From assembly GCA_934675625.1 (NCBI GenBank), contig CAKURH010000022.1, positions 1-41,327 on the forward strand: a stretch of DNA of 41,327 nt. The letters run 5' to 3'. Each line of letters starts with the position of its first letter. Position 1 is the stretch's first letter. Below the pieces are notes generated by a model. The model was given only the letters and a program-made list of their open reading frames with translations. It was not told where the DNA came from and made no database searches. Positions 1-8,206 of this stretch are shown in pieces. Made by a program: the position numbers and the translations under genes. The stretch comes from an uncultured Kiritimatiellota bacterium. Its GTDB lineage: Bacteria; Verrucomicrobiota; Kiritimatiellia; RFP12; UBA1067.

Positions 1-2988
1 GCCGACGTCGAGGTCGTCTACACGTATTCGGAAGACGGCGACCTCTGGGACAGTCCCCTCGCGATGGGAAGCGCGGATGTCAAGACGGAAAACCAGAGCC
101 GGTGCATCGTCACCTACGACGACTGGACGTCGGCCTACATCGTCATCGCGGACCCCGAGGACAAGGACATGAAGGTCACGCCGAAGGGGTACTTCCTGCA
201 CGTGACGGGCGACGAGGGTGCGGTGATTTCCGTGACGTCCCATGCGGGTGCCGTCGCGGAGCCGATCCCCGTCGGCGACGTCGACAACCCGAAGGCCCTC
301 ACGCCCGGCAAGCTGCCGAGCACGCATTCGGCCAAGTACGTCGAAGGGGAGTACCACTTCACCCTTGCGGCAGCAGCCGGAACGAAGTACCTGCTCTCGA
401 CGACGGGTGGCACGGCGGAGTCGTCGATCACCCTGACGATTGACAAGGGCGACGCGGAGGCGGAAGCGAAGGACGTCTCGGACGTGGTTGCGACTGAGGG
501 CAACGCCGCGTACCTGCTGACGGTGACGAAGAGCGGAAGTCTGCGCTTCCATGTCTCCGGCTCGGGGGACGCGTTCGGCCTGACGAGCCAGTCCGCGACC
601 GAGGGCACGCTCGGGCGCGTGACGGTCAGGACGAAGGGCGTTGACGGCAAGTGGTCCGTCGAGGGCGCGCGCGACCTGTACGCGAGCGGCGACACGGTGG
701 CGGTCCTCGGTGCGCAGACGATCGTGTTCCAGCGCGTGAACGGCTTCACGACCCCGGCGGAGCAGAAGGCGACGCCAACGGAGGACCAGACGGACGTCGA
801 GGTCGTCGGCGTCTACAACGACACGTTCGACCCGAAGGACGACACGGTCGCGGGCGCGACGCGGATCAATCCGGCGGCGAAGGCCGCCAAGGCGCCGCGC
901 ACCCTGTTCGCCGAGGACAAGGCGGACCACTTCTCCTTCACGGCCCGGGACGGCGTCTACTACAACTTCGACCTCGCCGACCTTGAAGGCGACGCGGTGA
1001 TGACGGTCTTCAGGAAGGGCGACGCGGCGGAGACGCCGGTCGCGGGCCCGGCGACGCGGATCAAGCAGCTCGCGCCCGGCAAGGGCGACTGGATCGTCCG
1101 CGTGGCGCACGCCGACGCGGCCTCGCCCGCCGACGGGAAGTACGCGCTCGAGCATTCGTCCGCGAACGTCGGCGCGATCTCGTTCGCGCGCACGGCGCTT
1201 TCCGCGAAGAAGTCCGCTGGCGCGGTGGCGCTGACGGTGAACCGCTCGTCGGCGGAGGGCAAGGTGCGCGTCCGTTACGGCACGGTGAACGGCACGGCGC
1301 AGCCGGGCGTCGACTACGTCGCTCAGCAGGGCGAGCTCGTCTGGGAGAACGGCGACAGGAAGGCGAAGACGATCACCGTCAAGTTGATTCCGGAGGCGTT
1401 TGCGGAGGAGGCGCTCTCGCGGCAGTTCAAGGTCCGGCTCAGGGCCGTCGAGGCCGACGAGCTTGCGGACGACGAGTACCCGGCCGCGTTCGCGGCGGGC
1501 AAGGACGAGGCCGTCGTCACGGTGACGGAGACGAAGGCGCGCGCGGCGGCCCCCATCCGGGGCGCCACGACGAAGACGGAGGACGTTCCGCTTGAGGTCG
1601 GCAACTACCAGGGCGTGATCGCCGAGGACGGCAGCGCGCTCACGAACGGCTTCCCGGCGCTTGCGTCGGTGACGTTCTCCGCGAAGAACGCCGCGAAGCG
1701 GGCGCTGTCGGCGAAGGTGACGGTCGCGGGCAAGAGCTATTCGTTCGCCGCCGACACGTGGGACGCGGCCGAGTCGGACGCGACGAACGCGGTCGCGACG
1801 CTGACGCAGATCCAGCGGGCCGGCAAGGCGGCGTACACGAACGTGCTCGTCGTCACGGTCGCGCGCGGCATGACGACGAACGACTGGGCGTTCGCCGAAG
1901 GCGACGCCGAGGTCTGCCTGACGATGAACGTGCCGGACGCGAGAGGAACGGGCGTGCAGGAAGAGGTCGTCTACGCGGGCACGCTCTTCCGCGACAACGC
2001 GAAGATCCAGGCCTACCTCAACGCCGTCACGAACGCGGTCGGCTACTACACGGCGGCGCTCGTCCCGAGCGGCGTCTTCGCGGCGGACGGCATCCCGGCC
2101 GGCAACGGCTACCTGACGCTGACGCTCGACGCGAGGGGCAAGGCGCGGGTCGCCGGCATGCTCGCCGACGGCACGACGCGGCTCTCCTACTCCTCGATCG
2201 TGGCGGTGCGCGACGAGGGCGATACCCTGCTCGTGCCGGTGTTCGTGGCGCGCTCGCCGTACTGCTTCGGCGGCACGCTCAAGCTCGTGCGCGGCGAGGA
2301 CGGCGCGTACTTCGTCGACTCCAGCGAGCTGCTGGCTTGGAACAACGACAACGCCGCGCTCACGTATGACGGCGAGGAGGGCTGGCGCATGGAGATCGAG
2401 CCGGTCGGCGGCTACTTCAACACGGTGGACAACCTCCAGGCGCACTACCTGACGCACGCCGTCAGCGTCTCCGCCGCCGTCGAGGACATTCCCGGGGAGG
2501 CGCTCGCCAGCGGCTACTCGTTCGTCGCGGGCGTCACGCCCGACGGGAAGGACGTCTCCCTCCTGGGCAACGCGCTGTCCACCGAGCGGAAGGCCCTCGT
2601 GCGCGACGGCAGGGCCTACGACCTCGAGAAGAGCGTGAACCCGTGCAACGTGCAGGTCCGCCTGGCGCGCGCGACGGGGCTCGTCACGGGCAGCTTCTCG
2701 CTCTGGACGGCGAACGAAGAGGGCGTGCAGAAGGAAATCTCGAACATCAAGCACACGGGCGTCCTGATCCTGACGCGCGACGACTATGCGTCGCTTGACG
2801 CGGAGGTGCTCTCGGCCGGCTTCTTCACGCAGAGGGTGTCGCTTTCGGAGACCGACGCGAACGGGCGGGCGAAGAAGCGGAACTACACGGCCTCGCTGCC
2901 GTTCAACATCCTCGCCGCCGACCAGGGCGAGCCGGACTGGTACGCCGACGACTGGGGCGAGCGCCCCGAGCCGGCGGACGCGGAGTGA
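1..2988 (+). CDS. Giant secreted Calx-beta/PPC-like repeat protein, 3' part (5' end outside window)
   Basis: The reading frame is open from base 1 and continues upstream, so the true start lies outside the window; the first in-frame ATG at 64 is probably internal. The visible 995 or so residues have the Gly/Ala/Asp/Thr-rich composition of exported beta-sandwich proteins. Around nt 1200-1530 there is a recognisable Calx-beta domain (motifs VRYGTVNGTAQPGVDY and GELVWENGD). The segment near nt 800-1170 (DTFDPKDDT..., DHFSFTARDGVYYNFDL) resembles a bacterial pre-peptidase C-terminal (PPC) beta-sandwich, and the extreme 5' region looks like a related module. Calx-beta domains bind Ca2+ in adhesins and surface proteins. 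No catalytic motif and no membrane anchor were seen. A surface or secreted adhesin-like role is inferred. A strong hairpin follows the stop codon. Confidence 0.8.
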   Translation, partial: ADVEVVYTYSEDGDLWDSPLAMGSADVKTENQSRCIVTYDDWTSAYIVIADPEDKDMKVTPKGYFLHVTGDEGAVISVTSHAGAVAEPIPVGDVDNPKALTPGKLPSTHSAKYVEGEYHFTLAAAAGTKYLLSTTGGTAESSITLTIDKGDAEAEAKDVSDVVATEGNAAYLLTVTKSGSLRFHVSGSGDAFGLTSQSATEGTLGRVTVRTKGVDGKWSVEGARDLYASGDTVAVLGAQTIVFQRVNGFTTPAEQKATPTEDQTDVEVVGVYNDTFDPKDDTVAGATRINPAAKAAKAPRTLFAEDKADHFSFTARDGVYYNFDLADLEGDAVMTVFRKGDAAETPVAGPATRIKQLAPGKGDWIVRVAHADAASPADGKYALEHSSANVGAISFARTALSAKKSAGAVALTVNRSSAEGKVRVRYGTVNGTAQPGVDYVAQQGELVWENGDRKAKTITVKLIPEAFAEEALSRQFKVRLRAVEADELADDEYPAAFAAGKDEAVVTVTETKARAAAPIRGATTKTEDVPLEVGNYQGVIAEDGSALTNGFPALASVTFSAKNAAKRALSAKVTVAGKSYSFAADTWDAAESDATNAVATLTQIQRAGKAAYTNVLVVTVARGMTTNDWAFAEGDAEVCLTMNVPDARGTGVQEEVVYAGTLFRDNAKIQAYLNAVTNAVGYYTAALVPSGVFAADGIPAGNGYLTLTLDARGKARVAGMLADGTTRLSYSSIVAVRDEGDTLLVPVFVARSPYCFGGTLKLVRGEDGAYFVDSSELLAWNNDNAALTYDGEEGWRMEIEPVGGYFNTVDNLQAHYLTHAVSVSAAVEDIPGEALASGYSFVAGVTPDGKDVSLLGNALSTERKALVRDGRAYDLEKSVNPCNVQVRLARATGLVTGSFSLWTANEEGVQKEISNIKHTGVLILTRDDYASLDAEVLSAGFFTQRVSLSETDANGRAKKRNYTASLPFNILAADQGEPDWYADDWGERPEPADAE

Positions 2989-3003
2989 CGCCGCAGGCGA
3001 CGA

Positions 3004-3034
3004 GGGGCCCGCAGGTTCTGACTGCGGGCCCCTT
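3004..3034 (+). terminator. Rho-independent-type hairpin after the Calx-beta gene
   Basis: A perfect 11-bp stem (GGGGCCCGCAG at 3004-3014 with CTGCGGGCCCC at 3022-3032) and a 7-nt loop begin 15 nt after the stop codon. Only two T residues follow, so the U-tract is poor, but the very stable GC stem and its position between two genes support a terminator. Confidence 0.7.
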
Positions 3035-3070
3035 GACGGTCTGGGGATGCATTCAACGGGGGGATTTGCG

Positions 3071-3862
3071 ATGAGGCAGGGAAAATGGATTGCGTGTGCG
3101 GCCGTCCTGTCCCTTTTGGGGCTCGGCTGGTGGATGGCCGCATCCCGGCCGCCAAAGGGCGAGGGAGCGCCTGCGGCGGAGCCGTGCGCCGCCGGGGATG
3201 CGGCGAGGGAGATCAAGGAGCCTCGCGCGCGACCGCGCCCGTCCACGCGGGACGACGACTCCCGCACGGCGGCGGCAGGGGGCGAGAGGCGCGTCGGGCG
3301 CATGACGCCCGACGCGCTCGAGGACCTTTCCCCGCGCGACCGCGCGTGCGTCGAGGCGATTCAGGCGGCTTTGGACGACAACGACTACGCCCGGCTGATG
3401 CCGTCAATCAACACGGCGGCCAAGAGCGCAAGTCCAGACGTTCGTGCACAGGCCGTCGAAGCCTTGCGGTGGTTCGGCAAGGCGGCACTGTCCGAGCTGA
3501 CGCTGTTCATGGCCGATGCCGACGATGACGTGCGCACAAGCGCATGCGACGCCTGGACGTCGGCCCTGTTCGAGGTCGAGGATCCGGCCCTGAAAGGAAA
3601 GCTCGTGGAGTCGGCGATGGAGATCCTGACGGATGCCGATCAGCTCGAAAGCATGATCATGGAGATCAACGACTTGCCGGAGGCACAGCAGGTTGACATC
3701 CTGACGCGACTCATCGAAGGCTCAAACAAGGCGGCGGCCGACGCCGCGCGCGAACACTATGAGTTCGTGACGGGCGAGCCCTACGAGAGCCGGGACGCCG
3801 CACAGAAGTGGCTTCTCGAGAACAGCACCGACAGCGTTGACGAATTCGAGGCCCAGCCATGA
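3071..3862 (+). CDS. Membrane-anchored HEAT-repeat-like protein, unknown function
   Basis: 263 residues from the ATG at 3071, chosen because a hydrophobic signal anchor (residues about 7-24, ACAAVLSLLGLGWWMAA) follows directly and a G-rich Shine-Dalgarno-like run precedes it. Next comes a low-complexity charged linker (about 25-80). The C-terminal half is helical: the stretch SPDVRAQAVEALRWFGKAALSELTLFMADADDDVRTSACDAW, read in pieces, has the pattern of HEAT-like repeats, a protein-binding scaffold. No enzymatic motif is visible. Its stop overlaps the next start by 4 nt (ATGA), so the two are translationally coupled. First gene of a tightly packed plus-strand run to 9161. I do not recognise a named family beyond HEAT-like. 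Confidence 0.72.
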   Translation: MRQGKWIACAAVLSLLGLGWWMAASRPPKGEGAPAAEPCAAGDAAREIKEPRARPRPSTRDDDSRTAAAGGERRVGRMTPDALEDLSPRDRACVEAIQAALDDNDYARLMPSINTAAKSASPDVRAQAVEALRWFGKAALSELTLFMADADDDVRTSACDAWTSALFEVEDPALKGKLVESAMEILTDADQLESMIMEINDLPEAQQVDILTRLIEGSNKAAADAAREHYEFVTGEPYESRDAAQKWLLENSTDSVDEFEAQP

Positions 3863-4473
3863 CGACGAAGCGCAGTTTGGCCCTCGCGGGCATCGCCCTG
3901 TTCGCGCTTCTCGTCGGCTTGGCGGTCTTGCGCCGCGACGACACGCCGCGTCGTGTGTCGGACGTTATAACGTCCGACACTCCCATCTTCACGCCCGACG
4001 CCAACCGCGCGGGGACACAGGCAGCGACACCCCCCGTCGGTGACGCAGACAACGCGGACGAAGCCGAAGGGACGGACGAGGACACATCGGAAGCGACCAC
4101 TGCGGAGGATGCGTTCGATGCCGTGGTCGACCGCTGGATGGAGCCGCAGCCGGACGGCGTGACGACGAAGGACGTCGAGGCCTTTCGCGCGGCTTTCGGC
4201 CGTGTGCCATCCGATGCACGGGATGCGTGTCTGCAACGGGCGCTGAACCTGATTCCGGACGAGAACGCCCTTCTGCTCGCGGGCATTCTGCTGGACAAGA
4301 CACAGGGCCGCGAGACGATCGAGGCCGTTTTCAACGACGTTCTCAACCGTGACGAGCAGGTGAAGATGCCGTTGCTCAAGAGCATCCACAAGGATCGCGC
4401 GCATCCCTGTTGGGCCGACGCGGCCTGGATTCTCGACATCACGGACACGACCGAACCCACAACCGCCAACTGA
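3859..4473 (+). CDS. Small single-pass membrane protein, unknown function
   Basis: 204 residues. The N-terminus is basic followed by one hydrophobic segment (residues 7-23, LALAGIALFALLVGLAV), then a flexible acidic linker and a helical C-terminal half (about 75-200). It probably faces the periplasm like its upstream partner, with which it overlaps by 4 nt; the similar architecture (short anchor, acidic linker, helical domain) suggests they act together. A perfect 26-bp palindrome lies inside the linker at 3955-3980 and is translated as VSDVITSDT, giving the look of a sequence inserted in frame just after the membrane anchor. No family is recognised. Confidence 0.65.
   Translation: MTTKRSLALAGIALFALLVGLAVLRRDDTPRRVSDVITSDTPIFTPDANRAGTQAATPPVGDADNADEAEGTDEDTSEATTAEDAFDAVVDRWMEPQPDGVTTKDVEAFRAAFGRVPSDARDACLQRALNLIPDENALLLAGILLDKTQGRETIEAVFNDVLNRDEQVKMPLLKSIHKDRAHPCWADAAWILDITDTTEPTTAN
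3955..3980. repeat. Perfect 26-bp palindrome inside a coding region
   Basis: GTGTCGGACGTTA at 3955-3967 is followed immediately by its exact reverse complement, with no spacer. It lies in the disordered linker of the 3859-4473 protein. It could be an inserted palindromic repeat or a dyad operator; I saw no second copy in the window. Confidence 0.75.
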
Positions 4474-4477
4474 GACT

Positions 4478-5398
4478 ATGAAGATCGTAATCGACCGCGA
4501 CCGGGACATCGACCGACTGTCCGCATTCTTGGCGGAGCGGATGGGCGTGCAGTCGCTCACGCTGACGCCCATCGCCGTTTCGTGCGCCTGGCCCGTCTCC
4601 AAGGGCGTGACGTCGAACGGCGAACCGCTGTTCGTGAAGCTCTCCGACCGACGGCTGGCGGAGAAGACGCTGGCCTTTCTCACGGATGTACACGATTGCG
4701 GGCTGCTGGCCCGGCCACGGCTTCCAGTGGCGCTCGACTTTGACGGCTACGCGGTTCTGTGCCTGGAGTGGAAGCGCGCCGTTCGCGTGAACGCCGAAGA
4801 CATGACGGATTGCCAGATGGCGTCATTCCTGTCGGGGTGTCGCGAACTGTCCGCCGCCCTGAACGCCTATCGCGGCGAAGTCCTTCCGAACGAAGAGGAT
4901 TCGCCCGACCGCCAGTACGCCCTCGTGGCGGACTACGCGCGGCGGCATCCGCTTCTGGCGGGTCTCGTCAAGCCGCTTCTGTCGATTCCCGAAGCGGAGC
5001 GGTCGTATCGCGGTCGCTCGCTCGTGAACATCCACGGAGACCTGCAGGAGGAGAACTACGGCTTTGACGGCGACCGGCTGTCGGCTGTCTTCGACTTCGA
5101 TTCGATGCGGAAGGGACTGGCCTGCGAGGATGCGGCGTATGCCTTTTCGGAACGTGCCCGGCGCAGCGAGCTGTCGGCTCGCGCAAGACGGCGGCTGACG
5201 GACCTTTTCCTGTCGCTTGTGCGCACGTCTCCTTGGCCAGCGGACGAATGGCTGGTGGCGCTCAACCATGCGCGCCTTCGCATCGCCTCCCGAAGAGTGG
5301 AACGGTCGCCGCATTCGCCGTTCATTGCCTTTGACATTGCGCGCCGCGACAAGCCGCTTCGACGCTTGGCAGAGGCTCTGCGGGAATCCTATGCTTAA
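4478..5398 (+). CDS. APH/choline-kinase-fold phosphotransferase (surface-glycan locus paralogue 1)
   Basis: 306 residues with the hallmarks of the aminoglycoside/choline/homoserine kinase (APH) fold: a possible ATP-binding lysine at K54 (LFVKLS), the catalytic loop HGDLQEEN at 186-193 (Asp188 as catalytic base, Asn193) and a metal-binding DFDS at 206-209. These family members phosphorylate small hydroxylated substrates or sugars using ATP in the cytoplasm. It starts 4 nt after the preceding stop, and its own 3' end overlaps the glycosyltransferase gene by 8 nt. A clear paralogue lies at 8193-9161 (both begin with a similar ERMGVQ/ARMGVQ segment). Given the glycosyltransferase and nucleotidyltransferase-like neighbours, phosphorylation of a sugar or glycan precursor is more likely than drug resistance; the substrate is unknown. 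Confidence 0.78.
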   Translation: MKIVIDRDRDIDRLSAFLAERMGVQSLTLTPIAVSCAWPVSKGVTSNGEPLFVKLSDRRLAEKTLAFLTDVHDCGLLARPRLPVALDFDGYAVLCLEWKRAVRVNAEDMTDCQMASFLSGCRELSAALNAYRGEVLPNEEDSPDRQYALVADYARRHPLLAGLVKPLLSIPEAERSYRGRSLVNIHGDLQEENYGFDGDRLSAVFDFDSMRKGLACEDAAYAFSERARRSELSARARRRLTDLFLSLVRTSPWPADEWLVALNHARLRIASRRVERSPHSPFIAFDIARRDKPLRRLAEALRESYA

Positions 5399-6248
5399 GA
5401 TATTCTGCGTTTACTTCGACCGGCGCCACGTCTGGCGCTCGGATTGCGTCGAACCCATTCAAGCGGGACGCGCCCGCACGGGACTTGGCCTCGGCATGCG
5501 GACGGACGACACGGGCGACAACATCTCCGCCAAGAACCTCCGCTACGGCGAGATGACGGCCTGGTACTGGGTCTGGCGGAATTATCTGCCGAAGCATCCG
5601 GAACTGACGCACGTAGGGTTTAGCCATTACCGTCGCTTTCTGGATTTCACGGACGGGGCCACCGGACGCACGCGACGGATGACCTACCGCCGGTTCCGCC
5701 GCGCTTTTGACCGCCATTACCGGGAGTCTGAGCTGCTGGCGCGCATTGGCGAGGCGGATCTCGTCATGCGCCGCGCGAGCGATTCCGGCTTCCCGACGTT
5801 CCGACAGGAATATCAGCAGTCGCACCCGCAGAACATGGCGGACTTCGACCGGTTTGAGGCCCTGCTGCGGGAACGTCACCCGGAGGACGCCCAAACGATT
5901 GACGAGGCGCTGCATTCGCGTCAGCTGGCGATGGAACTCCAGTTCGTGATGCGTCGCGCAGTGTTCGAGGACTTCATGGCGTGGATCTTCGACGCCTGTC
6001 AGTCGTTTGAGCGACGTTGGCCATGGAGCGGCCCCTTGGAGGGGCCAAAGGCGCGCGCGCCGGCGTTTCTGGTCGAGCGCTTTTTCATGGTTTGGCTGGC
6101 GATTCGCCGGAAGGATCCGTCCTTTCGGGTGATGGAGCTTCCGCTGATAAAGCTGACGGGACGGCCTTGGTGGTATCGGTTGGTCAAGCCACTCCTCCTG
6201 TTTCTGCCGAAGTCGGTTGATGAACGAATCTACAATGCTTTCAAATGA
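5391..6248 (+). CDS. DUF4422-family glycosyltransferase
   Basis: 285 residues from the ATG at 5391, which overlaps the upstream kinase by 8 nt; the frame stays open further upstream but that part is a shadow of the kinase gene. The N-terminal half matches what I know of the DUF4422 family found in capsule and LPS loci: NISAKNLRYGEMTAWYWVW at about 44-62 and VGFSHYRRFLDF at 75-86. DUF4422 proteins are usually 220-270 residues, so length is normal. The C-terminal part, with basic and aromatic residues, may touch the membrane. It ends by overlapping the next gene by 4 nt. Inferred role: sugar transfer in assembly of a cell-surface glycan; donor and acceptor unknown. Confidence 0.8.
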   Translation: MLKIFCVYFDRRHVWRSDCVEPIQAGRARTGLGLGMRTDDTGDNISAKNLRYGEMTAWYWVWRNYLPKHPELTHVGFSHYRRFLDFTDGATGRTRRMTYRRFRRAFDRHYRESELLARIGEADLVMRRASDSGFPTFRQEYQQSHPQNMADFDRFEALLRERHPEDAQTIDEALHSRQLAMELQFVMRRAVFEDFMAWIFDACQSFERRWPWSGPLEGPKARAPAFLVERFFMVWLAIRRKDPSFRVMELPLIKLTGRPWWYRLVKPLLLFLPKSVDERIYNAFK

Positions 6249-8206
6249 AGGCGATCATGGAAGAACTGCATCTGATCGTTCTGTGGGAAAAGGCGCGCGC
6301 ATTCGAGGATCGAATCGTCGAGGACGTCCGACGTCATGTCCGAGTCGTGGCCAGCTTTACGGAGACCTTCCCTTGCGATCCGCGCGACGGCTACGCCCGG
6401 TTCTACGGCGCAAAGGCGGCCTTGGCGGCTGGAAAGGTTGAGAGCTGCGGGGGCGGCGCGTTCCGCGTCCTGATCGTCTGCGACAAGCGCCCACGATACG
6501 GGTGGCGAAAGACCTCTCGTGGGACGGAGAGCGTCAACCTTCGCCTGTTCGCGATGAAGAAGCGCTATCGCTCCTGGGCCGGAGGCCATCGTGTGCATAC
6601 GACGAATTCCCGGGCGGAAGCGGCGCGGGACATCTTTCTGCTGACTGGGCGGTGCGTGGCCGACTGGTTTCAGGACGCTTCCACGGAGGACATGGTGGTG
6701 TTCGCCCCCGGCTGGGAGAAATTGGCGGATCCGGGGACGGCCATTCAGCCCCCCCCCCCCCTCACGGCGGGCGCGAATCCGGTCGCGAACCTGTGCGAAA
6801 AGGTGTTCCCGGTCAAGGATGTGGCGTTTCTGGGCGAGCGCCTGCGCATTCCGGAATCGAGCCTGAAGGAGTTGGTCTTCTCGGCTGTTGGCCCGGACGA
6901 GACTGCCTGTTCCGTCCATTATCTGACGGTCGGCCGAGAGACGTTGGTCACGGACTTTGATTTCGGCCGTCGGTTTGCTAATCGCATGCCGCAGAATGCC
7001 TTTCGACCGCTGTTCTTTCGGCTTGATGAGAACGGCGAGCTTTTCGGCATTGGCGTACGGCAACGGCTGCCGAGGTTCACCTTGCGCGAGGCCGTTCGAC
7101 GCGGACTGTCCGCCGAGGATTCGGGACGGATGGCGAAGGAGCTCTTGGAGATTGCAAAGGCGCTGGCTGAACTTGGCATCTGCCATCGGAACCTGACGCC
7201 GGATGAACTGTGGGTCGGGGACGATGGCCATGTGCGTGTGGCGGACTTCTCCTTTGCGGTCGATCTTGACGGCGGGCGCGAGACCGGTTGGCTGTCACGG
7301 GAACTGGAGGTCTTGGCGAACATTGGCGGAGGGTATCGGCTAGATGCCGGCCGGTGGTGCGATCGACAGGCCATTGCCAAGTGCGTGGAACTGCTGCCGA
7401 GCTGCCCGACGCGCGATGCAGTTCTCGCCGAGTTGATGGACGCCGCCGCTTTTCGCGTGTATCGCGTCCGTCTAAGGCATCGCTTCGTGCGAACCGCCCT
7501 GTTCCGCTTCGTCCACCTGTCGTTCCGTAATCTCTTCCGCCTGTTCCGCCGCAAGGAATTTCGCAATCGGGCGCTTTGGACTTTGTTCGCACACGCCCTT
7601 GGGCTCCCTGTGCACGGCAATGACGGCTGGCGGGATCTGCCGTGCGTGTTCCATGCGTTGAATGAGCACGTTCGCTACGTCGTTCTCCGCAATTACGAGA
7701 TGCTGCCGGACGGCTTCGATCCGTCATTGCACGGCGACATCGATCTTCTCGTTGACGATCTGGACGGGACCGTGCGGACACTTCATGCGCGCAAGGTCGT
7801 TCGCAAGCCATGGCGCGTGCACTACGAGATTGTCGTGTCGGGCGTCCCCGTCCGTCTGGATCTGCGCCATGTCGGGGACGACTACTATTGCGAGGAATGG
7901 GAGCGGGATGTTCTGCGGACGCGGCGGAGATTGCCCTGCGGGGTGTTTGTGCCGACGGCGGAGCATGCGTTCCACACGTTGGTTTACCATGCGCTGTTTC
8001 AGAAATTGGCAATCGCGTCCGACTATCCTCCCAAGATTGCGGCACTGGCAAAAGAAGCGGGCGTTTGCGGGACATCCCTTGACGACTGGCGGAGAAGTCT
8101 CGTGTCGTTCATGCAGAATCGTCGGTATCGGCCTGTCCGACCCGAGGATCGGAGCGTCAAGTACAACCCCGAAGCCGTGAAGGAGGCGTTTGGTGAAGTG
8201 CGCTGA
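6245..8206 (+). CDS. Multidomain glycan-locus protein: unknown N-terminus + kinase-like + nucleotidyltransferase-like domain
   Basis: 653 residues. Residues 1-160 (HLIVLWEKAR..., CGGGAFRVLIVCDKRPRYGWR) resemble a domain I associate with polysaccharide loci of Bacteroidota, from memory and unverified. Residues about 170-400 look like a degenerate protein-kinase fold: ICHRNLTPDELWV at 312-324 in place of HRD...N, and DFSFAVD at 334-340 in place of DFG. Residues about 465-610 contain LHGDIDLLVDD (495-505), the GxIDLLV signature of nucleotidyltransferase-fold proteins. A run of 13 C residues (6749-6761) encodes Pro169-172 and the first base of the next codon, between the first two regions. It overlaps the preceding gene by 4 nt and the next by 14 nt. 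Likely role: activation or attachment of a phosphorylated group on a surface glycan; this is inference. Confidence 0.65.
   Translation: MKAIMEELHLIVLWEKARAFEDRIVEDVRRHVRVVASFTETFPCDPRDGYARFYGAKAALAAGKVESCGGGAFRVLIVCDKRPRYGWRKTSRGTESVNLRLFAMKKRYRSWAGGHRVHTTNSRAEAARDIFLLTGRCVADWFQDASTEDMVVFAPGWEKLADPGTAIQPPPPLTAGANPVANLCEKVFPVKDVAFLGERLRIPESSLKELVFSAVGPDETACSVHYLTVGRETLVTDFDFGRRFANRMPQNAFRPLFFRLDENGELFGIGVRQRLPRFTLREAVRRGLSAEDSGRMAKELLEIAKALAELGICHRNLTPDELWVGDDGHVRVADFSFAVDLDGGRETGWLSRELEVLANIGGGYRLDAGRWCDRQAIAKCVELLPSCPTRDAVLAELMDAAAFRVYRVRLRHRFVRTALFRFVHLSFRNLFRLFRRKEFRNRALWTLFAHALGLPVHGNDGWRDLPCVFHALNEHVRYVVLRNYEMLPDGFDPSLHGDIDLLVDDLDGTVRTLHARKVVRKPWRVHYEIVVSGVPVRLDLRHVGDDYYCEEWERDVLRTRRRLPCGVFVPTAEHAFHTLVYHALFQKLAIASDYPPKIAALAKEAGVCGTSLDDWRRSLVSFMQNRRYRPVRPEDRSVKYNPEAVKEAFGEVR
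6749..6761 (+). repeat. 13-C homopolymer tract in coding sequence
   Basis: Thirteen consecutive C residues in the 6245-8206 gene. In the assembled form the frame is open (IQPPPPLT). One extra C shifts translation to a frame that stops at 6958-6960 (about 238 aa), and one C fewer gives a stop at 6864-6866 (about 206 aa), so either slip removes both downstream domains. I noticed no other homopolymer of this length in the window. Confidence 0.95.
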
